A stretch of DNA of 38,025 bases. It comes from Pseudomonas gingeri (GTDB lineage Bacteria; Pseudomonadota; Gammaproteobacteria; Pseudomonadales; Pseudomonadaceae). Shown here piece after piece: positions 17,831 to 26,258 of this stretch. The notes beneath the pieces were generated by a model, which did no database searches, had not been told where the DNA came from, and saw only the letters and a program-made list of their open reading frames with translations. Both the position numbers and the translations under genes were made by a program. The stretch covers positions 1-38,025 of the forward strand of contig NZ_JACAQA010000030.1 of assembly GCF_013385425.1 (NCBI RefSeq). Reading direction: 5' to 3'. Within the stretch, counting starts at the first letter, position 1, and each line of letters begins with the position of its first letter.

Positions 17831-18856
17831 ATGATCGTTCGTCCCGTACGCAGCAGCGATTTACCCGCTCTGATCGACCTGGCCCGTAGCACGGGCACCG
17901 GCCTGACCACCTTGCCGGCCAACGAAGAGCGCCTGGCCCATCGGGTCGGTTGGGCGGAGAAAACCTTCACTGGCGAGGCCGGTCGCGGCGACGCGGACTA
18001 TCTGTTCGTGCTCGAAAACGATGAGGGCCGCGTGGTCGGTATCAGCGCCATTGCCGGCGCCGTCGGCCTGCGTGAGCCCTGGTACAACTTCCGGGTCGGC
18101 CTGACGGTCAGCGCCTCCCAGGAACTGAAGATCTACCGCGAGATTCCGACGCTGTTCCTGGCCAACGACCTGACCGGCAACTCCGAGCTGTGCTCGCTGT
18201 TCCTGCACGCCGATTATCGCAGTGGCCTCAATGGCCGCATGCTGGCCAAGGCGCGGATGCTGTTTATCGCCGAGTTCCCGGAACTGTTTGGCAACAAGAT
18301 CATTGCCGAAATGCGCGGCATGTCCGACGAAGCCGGGCGCTCGCCGTTCTGGGAAAGCCTGGGCCGGCACTTCTTCAAGATGGAGTTCAGCCAGGCCGAT
18401 TACCTGACCGGCGTCGGCAACAAGGCTTTTATCGCCGAACTGATGCCCAAGTTCCCGCTGTACACCTGCTTCCTCTCCGAAGAGGCGCGCGCGGTGATCG
18501 GCAAGGTCCATACCGACACCGAGCCGGCACTGGCGATGCTTAAAAGCGAAGGCTTCAGCTACCAGGGTTATGTCGACATCTTCGACGCGGGCCCGGCGGT
18601 GGAATGCGAAACCAGCAAGATCCGCGCGGTGCGTGACAGCCAGGCGCTGGTGCTGGCGGTCGGCACCCCGGGTGATGATGCCACGCCGTACCTGATCCAC
18701 AACCGCAAGCGCGAGGACTGCCGCATCACCGCGGCTCCGGCGCGCCTGGCGGCGGGCACCCTGGTGGTCGATCCGCTGACCGCCAAACGTCTTCAACTCA
18801 GTGCCGGCGATCAGGTTCGCGCGGTACCGCTGTCTGCTTCCAGGGAGTCGAAATAA
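17831..18856 (+). CDS. aruG: Arginine N-succinyltransferase, beta subunit
   Basis: Partner of AruF; 341 residues, AstA family. It starts MIVRPVRSSDLPALIDLARS and contains SLFLHADYRSGLNGRMLAKA, MSDEAGRSPFWESLG and ELMPKFPLYTCFLS, the same conserved blocks as AruF. AGGAG lies just upstream. Its TAA stop overlaps the aruD start by one base (TAATG), indicating translational coupling. Confidence 0.95.
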   Translation: MIVRPVRSSDLPALIDLARSTGTGLTTLPANEERLAHRVGWAEKTFTGEAGRGDADYLFVLENDEGRVVGISAIAGAVGLREPWYNFRVGLTVSASQELKIYREIPTLFLANDLTGNSELCSLFLHADYRSGLNGRMLAKARMLFIAEFPELFGNKIIAEMRGMSDEAGRSPFWESLGRHFFKMEFSQADYLTGVGNKAFIAELMPKFPLYTCFLSEEARAVIGKVHTDTEPALAMLKSEGFSYQGYVDIFDAGPAVECETSKIRAVRDSQALVLAVGTPGDDATPYLIHNRKREDCRITAAPARLAAGTLVVDPLTAKRLQLSAGDQVRAVPLSASRESK

Positions 18857-20322
18857 TGAGCACGCTTTACATCGCCGGTGCCTGGCAGGAAGGCCAGGGC
18901 GAAGCCTTCGAATCGTTGAACCCGGTGACCCAGCAAGTGCTGTGGTCCGGCAAGGGCGCCAGCGCCGCGCAGGTCGAGGCCGCCGTGCAAGCCGCGCGCC
19001 AGGCGTTTCCGGCCTGGGCCAAGCGTTCCCTCGACGAGCGTATTGTCGTACTCGAAAGTTTTGCCGCGCATCTGAAAAGCCGTGCCGACGAGTTGGCCCG
19101 CTGCATCGGTGAAGAGACCGGCAAGCCCTTGTGGGAGGCGGCGACCGAAGTGACCAGCATGGTCAACAAGATCGCCATCTCGGTGCAGAGCTACCGTGAA
19201 CGTACCGGCGAGAAGAGCGGCCCGCTGGGCGACGCCACCGCCGTGTTGCGCCACAAGCCCCACGGTGTGGTGGCGGTGTTCGGGCCTTACAACTTCCCGG
19301 GCCACCTGCCCAATGGACATATCGTGCCGGCTTTGCTGGCCGGTAACAGCGTGCTGTTCAAGCCGAGCGAGCTGACTCCGAAGGTTGCCGAGCTGACCGT
19401 GCAGTGCTGGATCGAAGCCGGTCTGCCGGCTGGTGTGTTGAATCTGTTGCAAGGCGTGCGGGAAACCGGGATCGTCCTGGCGGCCAATGCGGGAATCGAC
19501 GGTCTGTTCTTCACCGGTTCGAGCCGCACCGGCAACCATCTGCACCAGCAATTCGCCGGGCGTCCGGACAAGATCCTGGCCCTGGAAATGGGTGGCAATA
19601 ATCCGCTGGTGGTCGATCAGGTCCAGGACCTGGACGCGGCGGTGTACACCATTATCCAGTCGGCCTTTATCTCGGCAGGTCAGCGTTGCACCTGTGCCCG
19701 TCGCCTGCTGGTGCCTGAAGGGGCCTGGGGCGACAAGCTGCTGGAACGTCTGGTTGAGGTCAGCGCGACCATTGAGGTCGGTGCGTTCGACCAGCAGCCG
19801 GCGCCGTTCATGGGTTCGGTGGTATCTCTCGGTGCCGCGCGTGCCTTGATGGATGCCCAGGCGCATCTGCTGGGGCATGGCGCGCTGGCGTTGCTGGAAA
19901 TGACTCAACCGCAAGCCAATGCGGCGTTGCTGACCCCGGGTATTCTCGATGTAACGGCAGTGGCTGATCGTCCTGACGAGGAATTGTTCGGGCCCTTGCT
20001 GCAAGTGATTCGCTACGCTGATTTCGACGCGGCGATTGCCGAGGCCAACAACACGCAGTACGGCTTGGCGGCAGGCCTGTTGTCGGATTCCGAGTCGCGT
20101 TACCAGCAGTTCTGGCTGGAAAGCCGGGCCGGGATCGTCAACTGGAACAAACAACTGACGGGTGCTGCCAGCAGTGCACCGTTCGGCGGGGTCGGGGCCT
20201 CGGGCAACCATCGCGCCAGTGCCTATTACGCGGCGGATTATTGCGCGTACCCGGTGGCGTCCCTGGAAACGCCTAGTCTGACAGTGCCGGCGACTTTGAC
20301 GCCGGGTGTTCGGCTCTCCTGA
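18856..20322 (+). CDS. aruD: N-succinylglutamate 5-semialdehyde dehydrogenase
   Basis: NAD-dependent aldehyde dehydrogenase that oxidises succinylglutamate semialdehyde to succinylglutamate, the fourth AST step; 488 residues. Seen: GPYNFPGHLPNGH (143-155), cofactor motif FTGSSRTG (219-226), general-base E244 in LEMGGNNP and the catalytic cysteine C278 in SAGQRCTCARR. The one-base overlap with aruG and 55-nt gap to aruB place it firmly in the operon. Confidence 0.96.
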   Translation: MSTLYIAGAWQEGQGEAFESLNPVTQQVLWSGKGASAAQVEAAVQAARQAFPAWAKRSLDERIVVLESFAAHLKSRADELARCIGEETGKPLWEAATEVTSMVNKIAISVQSYRERTGEKSGPLGDATAVLRHKPHGVVAVFGPYNFPGHLPNGHIVPALLAGNSVLFKPSELTPKVAELTVQCWIEAGLPAGVLNLLQGVRETGIVLAANAGIDGLFFTGSSRTGNHLHQQFAGRPDKILALEMGGNNPLVVDQVQDLDAAVYTIIQSAFISAGQRCTCARRLLVPEGAWGDKLLERLVEVSATIEVGAFDQQPAPFMGSVVSLGAARALMDAQAHLLGHGALALLEMTQPQANAALLTPGILDVTAVADRPDEELFGPLLQVIRYADFDAAIAEANNTQYGLAAGLLSDSESRYQQFWLESRAGIVNWNKQLTGAASSAPFGGVGASGNHRASAYYAADYCAYPVASLETPSLTVPATLTPGVRLS

Positions 20323-20377
20323 GCCGTCATACGCAGATGATTTGTGCTTATAAAAACAGATTCGTGGAGCCTCGCCG

Positions 20378-21724
20378 ATGAAATCCTTTGAAGTCAATTT
20401 TGACGGTCTTGTAGGCCCGACCCATAACTACGGCGGCCTGTCCTACGGCAACGTCGCTTCCCAGAGCAACAGCCAGCAGGCTTCCAACCCCAAGGAAGCG
20501 GCGCTGCAAGGCCTGGCGAAAATGAAAGCGCTGATGGACATGGGGTTTGTCCAGGGCGTGCTGGCCCCGCAGGAGCGCCCGGATGTGGCCGCCCTGCGCA
20601 GCCTCGGTTTCACCGGCAGCGATGCGCAGGTGATCGAACAGGCCGCCAAACAGGCGATGCCGCTGCTGGTCGCCAGTTGCTCGGCGTCGAGCATGTGGGT
20701 GGCCAACGCCGGCACCGTCAGCCCGAGTGCCGATACCGCCGACGGTCGCGTGCATTTCACCGCCGCCAACCTCAACTGCAAATATCACCGCAGCATCGAA
20801 CACCCGACCACCAGCCGCGTGCTGGGGGCGATGTTCGCTGATGCCAAGCACTTCGCCCATCACGCGGCACTGCCTGCCGTCGCCCAGTTCGGCGACGAAG
20901 GCGCGGCCAACCACACGCGTTTCTGCCGTGAGTACGGCGAAGCCGGTGTCGAGTTCTTTGTCTTCGGCCGCAGCGCTTTTGATACCCGCTACCCGGCCCC
21001 GCAGAAATACCCGGCGCGCCAGACCCTCGAAGCCTCCCAGGCGGTCGCCCGGCTGCACGGCCTGAGCGATGACGGCGTGGTCTATGCTCAACAGAACCCG
21101 GCGGTGATCGACCAGGGTGTGTTCCACAACGACGTGATCGCGGTGGGTAACGGCGAGGTGTTGTTCTATCACGAGGACGCCTTCCAGGGCACCGAGCAGA
21201 TGCTCGCCGAGTTGCACGGCAAGCTGGCCAAGCGTGGCGGTAACTTCCAGTCGATCTGCGTGCCGCGCTCGAAAGTGGCGGTGGAAGACGCGGTGCGTTC
21301 CTACCTGTTCAACAGCCAGCTGCTGAACCGTGCCGACGGCGGCATGCTGCTGATCGTGCCGGAAGAGTGCCGCGCCAATCCGCGGGTCTGGGCTTACTTG
21401 CAGGAACTGACCAGCTCCGGCGGTGCGGTTCGCGAGGTCAAGGTCTTCGACCTCAAGCAGAGCATGCAGAACGGCGGTGGCCCGGCGTGCCTGCGCTTGC
21501 GCGTGGCGCTGAAGGAAAACGAACTGGCGGCGGTCAATCCGGGGGTTATCATGACGGCGCCGTTGTATGGCACGCTGACCCAGTGGGTCGACAAGCACTA
21601 CCGCGACAGCCTGCGTGAAAGCGACCTGGCTGACCCGCAATTGTTGCTTGAGTGTCGAGCGGCATTGGATGAACTGACGCAAATCCTTAAACTGGGCTCG
21701 GTTTACCCATTCCAGATCAATTGA
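20378..21724 (+). CDS. aruB: N-succinylarginine dihydrolase
   Basis: Second AST step: hydrolyses N2-succinylarginine to N2-succinylornithine, CO2 and two ammonia. It has 448 residues, normal for AstB, of the amidinotransferase/pentein superfamily. The start KSFEVNFDGLVGPTHNYGGL and the following NVASQSN are hallmarks. The probable nucleophile is C371 in NGGGPACLRLRVAL; GQNEIYLD-like pentein loops are replaced here by DQGVFHNDVIAVGN. GTGGAG is upstream. Order in the operon does not follow reaction order, as in other pseudomonads. Confidence 0.96.
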   Translation: MKSFEVNFDGLVGPTHNYGGLSYGNVASQSNSQQASNPKEAALQGLAKMKALMDMGFVQGVLAPQERPDVAALRSLGFTGSDAQVIEQAAKQAMPLLVASCSASSMWVANAGTVSPSADTADGRVHFTAANLNCKYHRSIEHPTTSRVLGAMFADAKHFAHHAALPAVAQFGDEGAANHTRFCREYGEAGVEFFVFGRSAFDTRYPAPQKYPARQTLEASQAVARLHGLSDDGVVYAQQNPAVIDQGVFHNDVIAVGNGEVLFYHEDAFQGTEQMLAELHGKLAKRGGNFQSICVPRSKVAVEDAVRSYLFNSQLLNRADGGMLLIVPEECRANPRVWAYLQELTSSGGAVREVKVFDLKQSMQNGGGPACLRLRVALKENELAAVNPGVIMTAPLYGTLTQWVDKHYRDSLRESDLADPQLLLECRAALDELTQILKLGSVYPFQIN

Positions 21725-21780
21725 AGGCCGCCGCTTGGTCTTTGCGCGCGGCGTTTTACTTCCAGACGAGAGCCTAAAAC

Positions 21781-22068
21781 ATGAGCGATACCCTGCAGCT
21801 GATCCTTGAAGACACCGATGGCACTCAACTGGAAACCTCCTGCACCCGCGTCGCGGTGATCTGGCAGGGCAAGGAATTGTGGATTCAGCACGACGGCCGC
21901 GGCCAACTGCTGATCGGTGTCGATGTCGAGGAAGGCGACGCCGAATACGCCAACCTGCTGTTGCGCCCGCTGGCGACCAACCTGGTCAGCCTGCAACTGG
22001 AGATGGAGCCGGCCGAAATCGGCGAGGACGACCATGTCCACGGCCCCGACTGCGATCACCATCACTGA
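21781..22068 (+). CDS. Conserved small acidic protein with His-rich C-terminus
   Basis: A 95-residue protein lying between aruB and aruE (56 nt after aruB, 14 nt before aruE), the position where P. aeruginosa also has a small hypothetical gene. It has no signal peptide or membrane segment. The sequence is acidic, with CTRVAVIWQGKELWIQHDGR in the middle and a tail HVHGPDCDHHH that could bind zinc, copper or nickel. Homologues are sometimes labelled topoisomerase II in databases; nothing in this sequence supports that. A link to the zinc-dependent AruE just downstream is possible, but that is only inference. Confidence 0.8.
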   Translation: MSDTLQLILEDTDGTQLETSCTRVAVIWQGKELWIQHDGRGQLLIGVDVEEGDAEYANLLLRPLATNLVSLQLEMEPAEIGEDDHVHGPDCDHHH

Positions 22069-22082
22069 TTAAGGAATAGCGC

Positions 22083-23090
22083 ATGCTCGCCCTCGGCAAA
22101 CTGCTTGAACTGACCCTTGCCGGTCATGAACCGGCGGAGAAGACGCAACTGACGGTCGACGGTGTGCGCATGCGCTGGCTGAGTGAGGGCGCACTCGAAG
22201 TGCGACCTCCCGAGGCCCGGGACAATGGGCTGGACCTGCTGTTGTCCGCTGGTATCCACGGTAATGAAACAGCGCCGATCGAGTTGCTCGATCGGCTGTT
22301 GCACGACATTGCCCGGGGCGACCTCAAGCCCCGGGCCCGTATTCTGTTCCTGTTCGGCAACCCTGAAGCGATGCGTCGCGGCGAGCGCTTTGTCGAGCAG
22401 GACGTCAACCGGCTGTTCAACGGCCGGCATGAGCTGAGCAGTGGCAGTGAAGCCTTGCGCGCTTGCGAGCTGGAACGCCTGGCGGCGAGTTTCTTCAGCC
22501 TGCCGAATCGCCAGCGCCTGCACTATGACCTGCACACCGCCATTCGCGGCTCGAAAATCGAACAGTTCGCGCTCTATCCCTACAAGGAAGGGCGCGCCCA
22601 TTCCCGTCGCGAGCTGGCCCGCCTGCGCGCGGCCGGGATGACGGCGGTGCTGTTGCAGAACAAGCCCTCCATCGTCTTCAGCAGCTACACCTACGACAAG
22701 CTGGGCGCCGAGTCCTTTACCCTTGAGCTGGGCAAGGCCCGGCCATTCGGGCAGAACGAGGGCGTGGATGTCTCTCGCCTGGAGTTGCGTCTCAAGCAGA
22801 TCATCGAGGGCCGCGAGCCGGTCACCGATGAAACGCTGGAAGGTTTGCAACTGTTCAGCGTGGCGCGGGAAATCATCAAGCATAGCGACAGCTTCCTGAT
22901 GCACTTGCCGGTGGATATCGAGAACTTCTCGGAACTGCCCAAGGGTTACCTGCTGGCCGAGGACCTGGCGAACAGCCGCTGGGTCGTGGAAGAGCAGGGC
23001 GCCCGGATCATTTTCCCCAACCCGAAGGTGAAAAATGGCCTGCGGGCGGGGATCCTGGTGGTGCCGTCCAGCAATGAGACGCTGGTTTAG
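22083..23090 (+). CDS. aruE: Succinylglutamate desuccinylase
   Basis: Last AST step: hydrolyses N-succinylglutamate to glutamate and succinate with zinc; 335 residues, AstE family of M14-like hydrolases. Likely metal ligands H59 and E62 (SAGIHGNETAPIE) and H151 (YDLHTAIRGSKIEQ). Also present is the EQDVNRLFNGRH motif. The ribosome site AAGGAA precedes the start by about 7 nt. Its TAG stop (23088-23090) overlaps the stop codon of the minus-strand gene that ends at 23087. No separate terminator is seen. Confidence 0.96.
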   Translation: MLALGKLLELTLAGHEPAEKTQLTVDGVRMRWLSEGALEVRPPEARDNGLDLLLSAGIHGNETAPIELLDRLLHDIARGDLKPRARILFLFGNPEAMRRGERFVEQDVNRLFNGRHELSSGSEALRACELERLAASFFSLPNRQRLHYDLHTAIRGSKIEQFALYPYKEGRAHSRRELARLRAAGMTAVLLQNKPSIVFSSYTYDKLGAESFTLELGKARPFGQNEGVDVSRLELRLKQIIEGREPVTDETLEGLQLFSVAREIIKHSDSFLMHLPVDIENFSELPKGYLLAEDLANSRWVVEEQGARIIFPNPKVKNGLRAGILVVPSSNETLV

Positions 23091-24589
23091 CGCGGTTTTA
23101 CCCAGGCTCGCGGTGCCAATCCCAACTCTTCACGCAAGCCGTTTTCGGTGAAGGGTGTCGGGTTGGTATCCAAGGGTGGAGTGCTTGGGTCTGCATCGAA
23201 ATCGAAGGGCCTGACCTCAGCCGGCAGGCCTATGGCTTGGAGTTCTTCATTCGGCACTCTGCGTGTGGACTTGTCGTCACGCGGACCGTCGAAGCCATCC
23301 CCGGGGAAAGAGGTTCCGGTCACTCTGTTATAGACATGGCAGAGTTCGTGGTAAAGCAATACGACCCCGGGGGTTGCGTCGATTTCAATGGCGGGGTTGT
23401 AGTGAATGCTTCCCCCTGGGAGTCCATCTCCCGCGCGGGTATCCCGGATGTAGGGATCGCCCGTGGTCCGGGCATCGACCAGAAACAGCGCATTCCTCTC
23501 ATACTCCAACGGGTTGATCGCGACGGTGATGCCATGCTTCTTGGCCGTTTTATTCAACACCGATAGCAGCTGGCTGCCCCGGGGGGAGCCGCCCAGAAGC
23601 CTCAGGTCGTCATTGACCCGGTCCTGGAACGCGGGGGAGCCGTTGACCACGATACCGGTCTGCTCCAGGCTCAGGTTGTTGAGCAGGATGATCCGAAAAC
23701 CTTCGGCAGACGAGGCGTGAACACGTAATTCCTCGGCATCGGCGGGTGGCTGGGGGGCGGCCTGGAACAACTGGTCGTGGCTATCGTTGCTGAAGACCTG
23801 ATCCGTCGGCTTGATCAACATGACCGTGTCCCGGCCTGCTCCGGTGTAGATCGTGTTGCTCCCGACGCCTGCCAGGATCGAGTCGTCGCCGTCGTTGCCA
23901 CTGAGGATGCTGTGTCCCCGACCGCCGATCAGCAGATCGTTGCCTTGACCGCCGTTGAGCAGATGACGGCTGTCGTCAAGGCTTGCGGTGGCACTGATAT
24001 GATCGTTGCCGGCGCCGCCGTAGACGGTCGCGTCACCTTCGACAAAAATCATGTCGTTGCCTTCTCCGGCCTCTATATAGGCCTTGCCCCCGCCGGTGGT
24101 GATGAAGTCATCGCCTGGGCCGGCATGGACCTGGGTGTCGCTGCCTTCGCTGTGGATCACATCGTCGCCGTCGGCTGTTTCGACGACCACCTGGATTTTT
24201 ACCTGTTCGTCGACCGTCACCCGATCCGGACCAGCGCCGGTGCGAATGATCAGCCTCTGCTCGGAAGAGGCCGGGTTGATCAGGTAACGCTCATGGTTGA
24301 TGTCGACTATCAATTGCTCCTGCGGGCAGTGGACCCTGATAGTGTCAGCACTGTCGCCGGTGGTGAATATCAGGTAATCCAGCGGCGGGTATCCTGGCCT
24401 GTAGGGGGTCGAAACGATCTTTCGCTCTATCAGGACCGGGTCATTCTCTGCCGAGAGTCGGTAGATTGAGGTCGGTTTGTAGTCGTCCTGGTATTCCTGG
24501 ACGATCTGGTAGTGTTCATCAATGGAACGAGCACTACCGTCTATCAGGCGCTCGGACCTGGCCGGCGGGATGTCGGGAAAGCTGTTCAT
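23087..24589 (-). CDS. RTX-repeat protein with C-terminal HELCH (M91/NleD-like) zinc protease domain, copy B
   Basis: A 500-residue protein, second gene of a tandem pair. Residues 1-115 are a unique head without signal peptide (MNSFPDIPPARSERLIDGSA). Residues about 118-257 hold eight or so glycine/aspartate nonapeptide-like units (AGPGDDFIT, AGEGNDMIF, GGAGNDHIS, GGQGNDLLI, TGAGRDTVM), as in calcium-binding RTX repeats. The C-terminal part has a zinc-protease motif HELCH (414-418) followed by VYNRVTG, NEELQAIGL, FDFDADPSTPP and TENGLREELG. This run is what I recall of the M91 family that includes type III effectors NleD and HopH1, proteases that cut MAP kinases. GGAG precedes the start at 24589. 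The stop overlaps aruE. Export route unknown: no classical T1SS tail is seen. Confidence 0.8.
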   Translation of the reverse strand: MNSFPDIPPARSERLIDGSARSIDEHYQIVQEYQDDYKPTSIYRLSAENDPVLIERKIVSTPYRPGYPPLDYLIFTTGDSADTIRVHCPQEQLIVDINHERYLINPASSEQRLIIRTGAGPDRVTVDEQVKIQVVVETADGDDVIHSEGSDTQVHAGPGDDFITTGGGKAYIEAGEGNDMIFVEGDATVYGGAGNDHISATASLDDSRHLLNGGQGNDLLIGGRGHSILSGNDGDDSILAGVGSNTIYTGAGRDTVMLIKPTDQVFSNDSHDQLFQAAPQPPADAEELRVHASSAEGFRIILLNNLSLEQTGIVVNGSPAFQDRVNDDLRLLGGSPRGSQLLSVLNKTAKKHGITVAINPLEYERNALFLVDARTTGDPYIRDTRAGDGLPGGSIHYNPAIEIDATPGVVLLYHELCHVYNRVTGTSFPGDGFDGPRDDKSTRRVPNEELQAIGLPAEVRPFDFDADPSTPPLDTNPTPFTENGLREELGLAPRAWVKPR

Positions 24590-24647
24590 GAGGGCTCCGT
24601 TGAATAATCGGTTACGAGGGAAGGAGAGCCGCGCGGGGCGAATCGAC

Positions 24648-26120
24648 TCAGTCACCCCGGTACTGCTTGCGCGGCGCAATGCCGAATTCCTTGCGCAGGC
24701 CGTTTTCGGTGAAGGCTTCGGGGTTGCTGTCCAGAGGCGGCGTCGCGGGGTTCCCGTCGAAGTCGAATGGCGGTATATCGGCCTTCAAGCCGACGGCCTG
24801 GAGTTCGCTGTTGGGTACCCAGTGACGTGGTTTGTCCCCATCCACACCGTCTTGGCCGTAGTGCGGGAACATCGTCCCCGTGACGAGGTTATAGGCGTGG
24901 CACAACTCATGGTAGAGATGCACGATGCTGGTGACTTCGCCCTTGAGGAACGACGGGTCGTAGTAGACCCTGCAACCCTTGACCGGAATGCCGACATGAC
25001 CGTTGCGGATAAACGGGTGCTCGCCGTCGTACGGGGCGTCGGGGTGGGGGGGATTCGGTACGCACAGGCCGTTTTCCTCCTCGGTCAATTCCCTGATCAC
25101 CACCGGCACGCCACTTTTTGCCTTGGCATTGCCCAGGGCCGCGAGCAGTTGTTGGCCGTTGCCTGAACCCAGCAACAACCGCAGATCGTCCTTGACCCGT
25201 TCCTGGAACTGCGGCGTGCCTTCGACCACCACACCGCAACTGTCCAGTCCCTTGGCGGCGATGATGATGCCGGGGTCCTGGTGGACGGTCGAGGGAACCG
25301 GTCCGTCGGCCGCGTAGGCGTTGAACACCTGCGTATCGGGGGTCAACCCTTCGATGAGGTCGACGCCGGTGCCGGTATAGAGCGTGTTGCGGCCCGGGCC
25401 GGTGATGATCTGGTCGTTGCCGTCGGAACCGCTGAGCACGTTATGGCCTCTGCCGCCCAGCAGCACATCGTCGCCCTGGCCGCCATCCATGAAGCAGGCG
25501 CCTTCTGCGCCGATCAGGGTGTCATGGCCTTTACCGCCATAGGCCGTCATGGGGCCGCTGCCCTGGGCAATGACCACGTCGTCACCTTCGCCGGCCTCGA
25601 TATAGCTGGCGCCGGAATGGGTGAAGACCCGGTCGTTGCCGGGGCCTGCGTCGACCTTGGTGAAGCCGCCGCCGCAGAGGATGCGGTCGTCTCCGCTGCC
25701 CGACTCGATGAAGACCGTGATCTGCACGTGGTCGTCCACCCGGATGTTGTCCTGGCCGCCCTCGGTGCGCAGCACGATAACTTGCCCGGAGGAGGCCATT
25801 TTCAGATGGTAGCGCTGGTCATTGATATCGATGACCGGATGATCGGTGTGGTACAGGTGGACCCGGTCGGCGCTGTCACGGGTGGTGAAGACCAGGTGAT
25901 CGGTCGGTCCCCGATAATCGTCAGACACCTCGAGTTTCCTGCGTTGCACCGTGGTCGTGGCGTCCATGTGGAGCTTGTGCTCGTGCATGATGCGCTGGTC
26001 GTACGGGTACTGGTCCAGGGGATGTCTGGAGGGCTGGGCGTTTTCCTGGCTGCCGTCGATCCAGTGTTCATTGCCGGGTCGGACAGGCATCTCCGGATCG
26101 AGTCGGGAAAAGTCGTGCAT
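24648..26120 (-). CDS. RTX-repeat protein with C-terminal HELCH (M91/NleD-like) zinc protease domain, copy A
   Basis: A 490-residue paralogue of the next gene, 58 nt upstream of it on the same strand, so probably one operon. The head (MHDFSRLDPEMPVRPGNEHW) is different and polar, without signal peptide. From about residue 76 the two align (HLVFTTRDSADRVHL versus YLIFTTGDSADTIRV). RTX-like repeats fill about 121-259 (SGSGDDRIL, AGPGNDRVF, AGEGDDVVI, GGQGDDVLL). HELCH is at 404-408, exactly 87 residues from the C-terminus as in copy B, followed by AYNLVTG, NSELQAVGL, FDFDGNPATPP and TENGLRKEFG. GGAG lies upstream of the start at 26120. A longer start at 26192 lacks support. Probably a secreted or injected zinc protease; target unknown. 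Confidence 0.8.
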   Translation of the reverse strand: MHDFSRLDPEMPVRPGNEHWIDGSQENAQPSRHPLDQYPYDQRIMHEHKLHMDATTTVQRRKLEVSDDYRGPTDHLVFTTRDSADRVHLYHTDHPVIDINDQRYHLKMASSGQVIVLRTEGGQDNIRVDDHVQITVFIESGSGDDRILCGGGFTKVDAGPGNDRVFTHSGASYIEAGEGDDVVIAQGSGPMTAYGGKGHDTLIGAEGACFMDGGQGDDVLLGGRGHNVLSGSDGNDQIITGPGRNTLYTGTGVDLIEGLTPDTQVFNAYAADGPVPSTVHQDPGIIIAAKGLDSCGVVVEGTPQFQERVKDDLRLLLGSGNGQQLLAALGNAKAKSGVPVVIRELTEEENGLCVPNPPHPDAPYDGEHPFIRNGHVGIPVKGCRVYYDPSFLKGEVTSIVHLYHELCHAYNLVTGTMFPHYGQDGVDGDKPRHWVPNSELQAVGLKADIPPFDFDGNPATPPLDSNPEAFTENGLRKEFGIAPRKQYRGD

Positions 26121-26223
26121 GCTTGGGTGTCTCCGCAGTCGATGGATGTCTAGAGCGCCCGAGAGGGCCTCGTCGAATCCACTTAAGCGCATTGGCGCTG
26201 CCGGGAGAGGATAGATAGTTATG

Positions 26224-26247
26224 ACCTGCCGGCGGGGGCCGGCAGGT
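26224..26247 (-). terminator. Hairpin downstream of ribH
   Basis: A perfect 10-bp stem, ACCTGCCGGC (26224-26233) and GCCGGCAGGT (26238-26247), with a 4-nt loop, begins 11 nt beyond the ribH stop. On the minus strand it is followed by CATAACTATC, so the T-run is absent. It is probably a terminator or 3' stabiliser isolating ribH from the protease pair. Confidence 0.55.
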
Positions 26248-26258
26248 GCGCGGATGTA

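Noticed and set aside
20348..21682. Long open frame on the minus strand opposite aruB (444 codons)
   Set aside because: It is the antisense shadow of aruB, caused by high GC at third positions. The plus strand has the family motifs and a ribosome site.
23087..26120. Classical type I secreted RTX adhesin or protease
   Set aside because: No T1SS genes nearby and no typical C-terminal secretion tail; the proteins end in basic residues directly after the protease domain. The serralysin HEXXHXXGXXH motif is absent.
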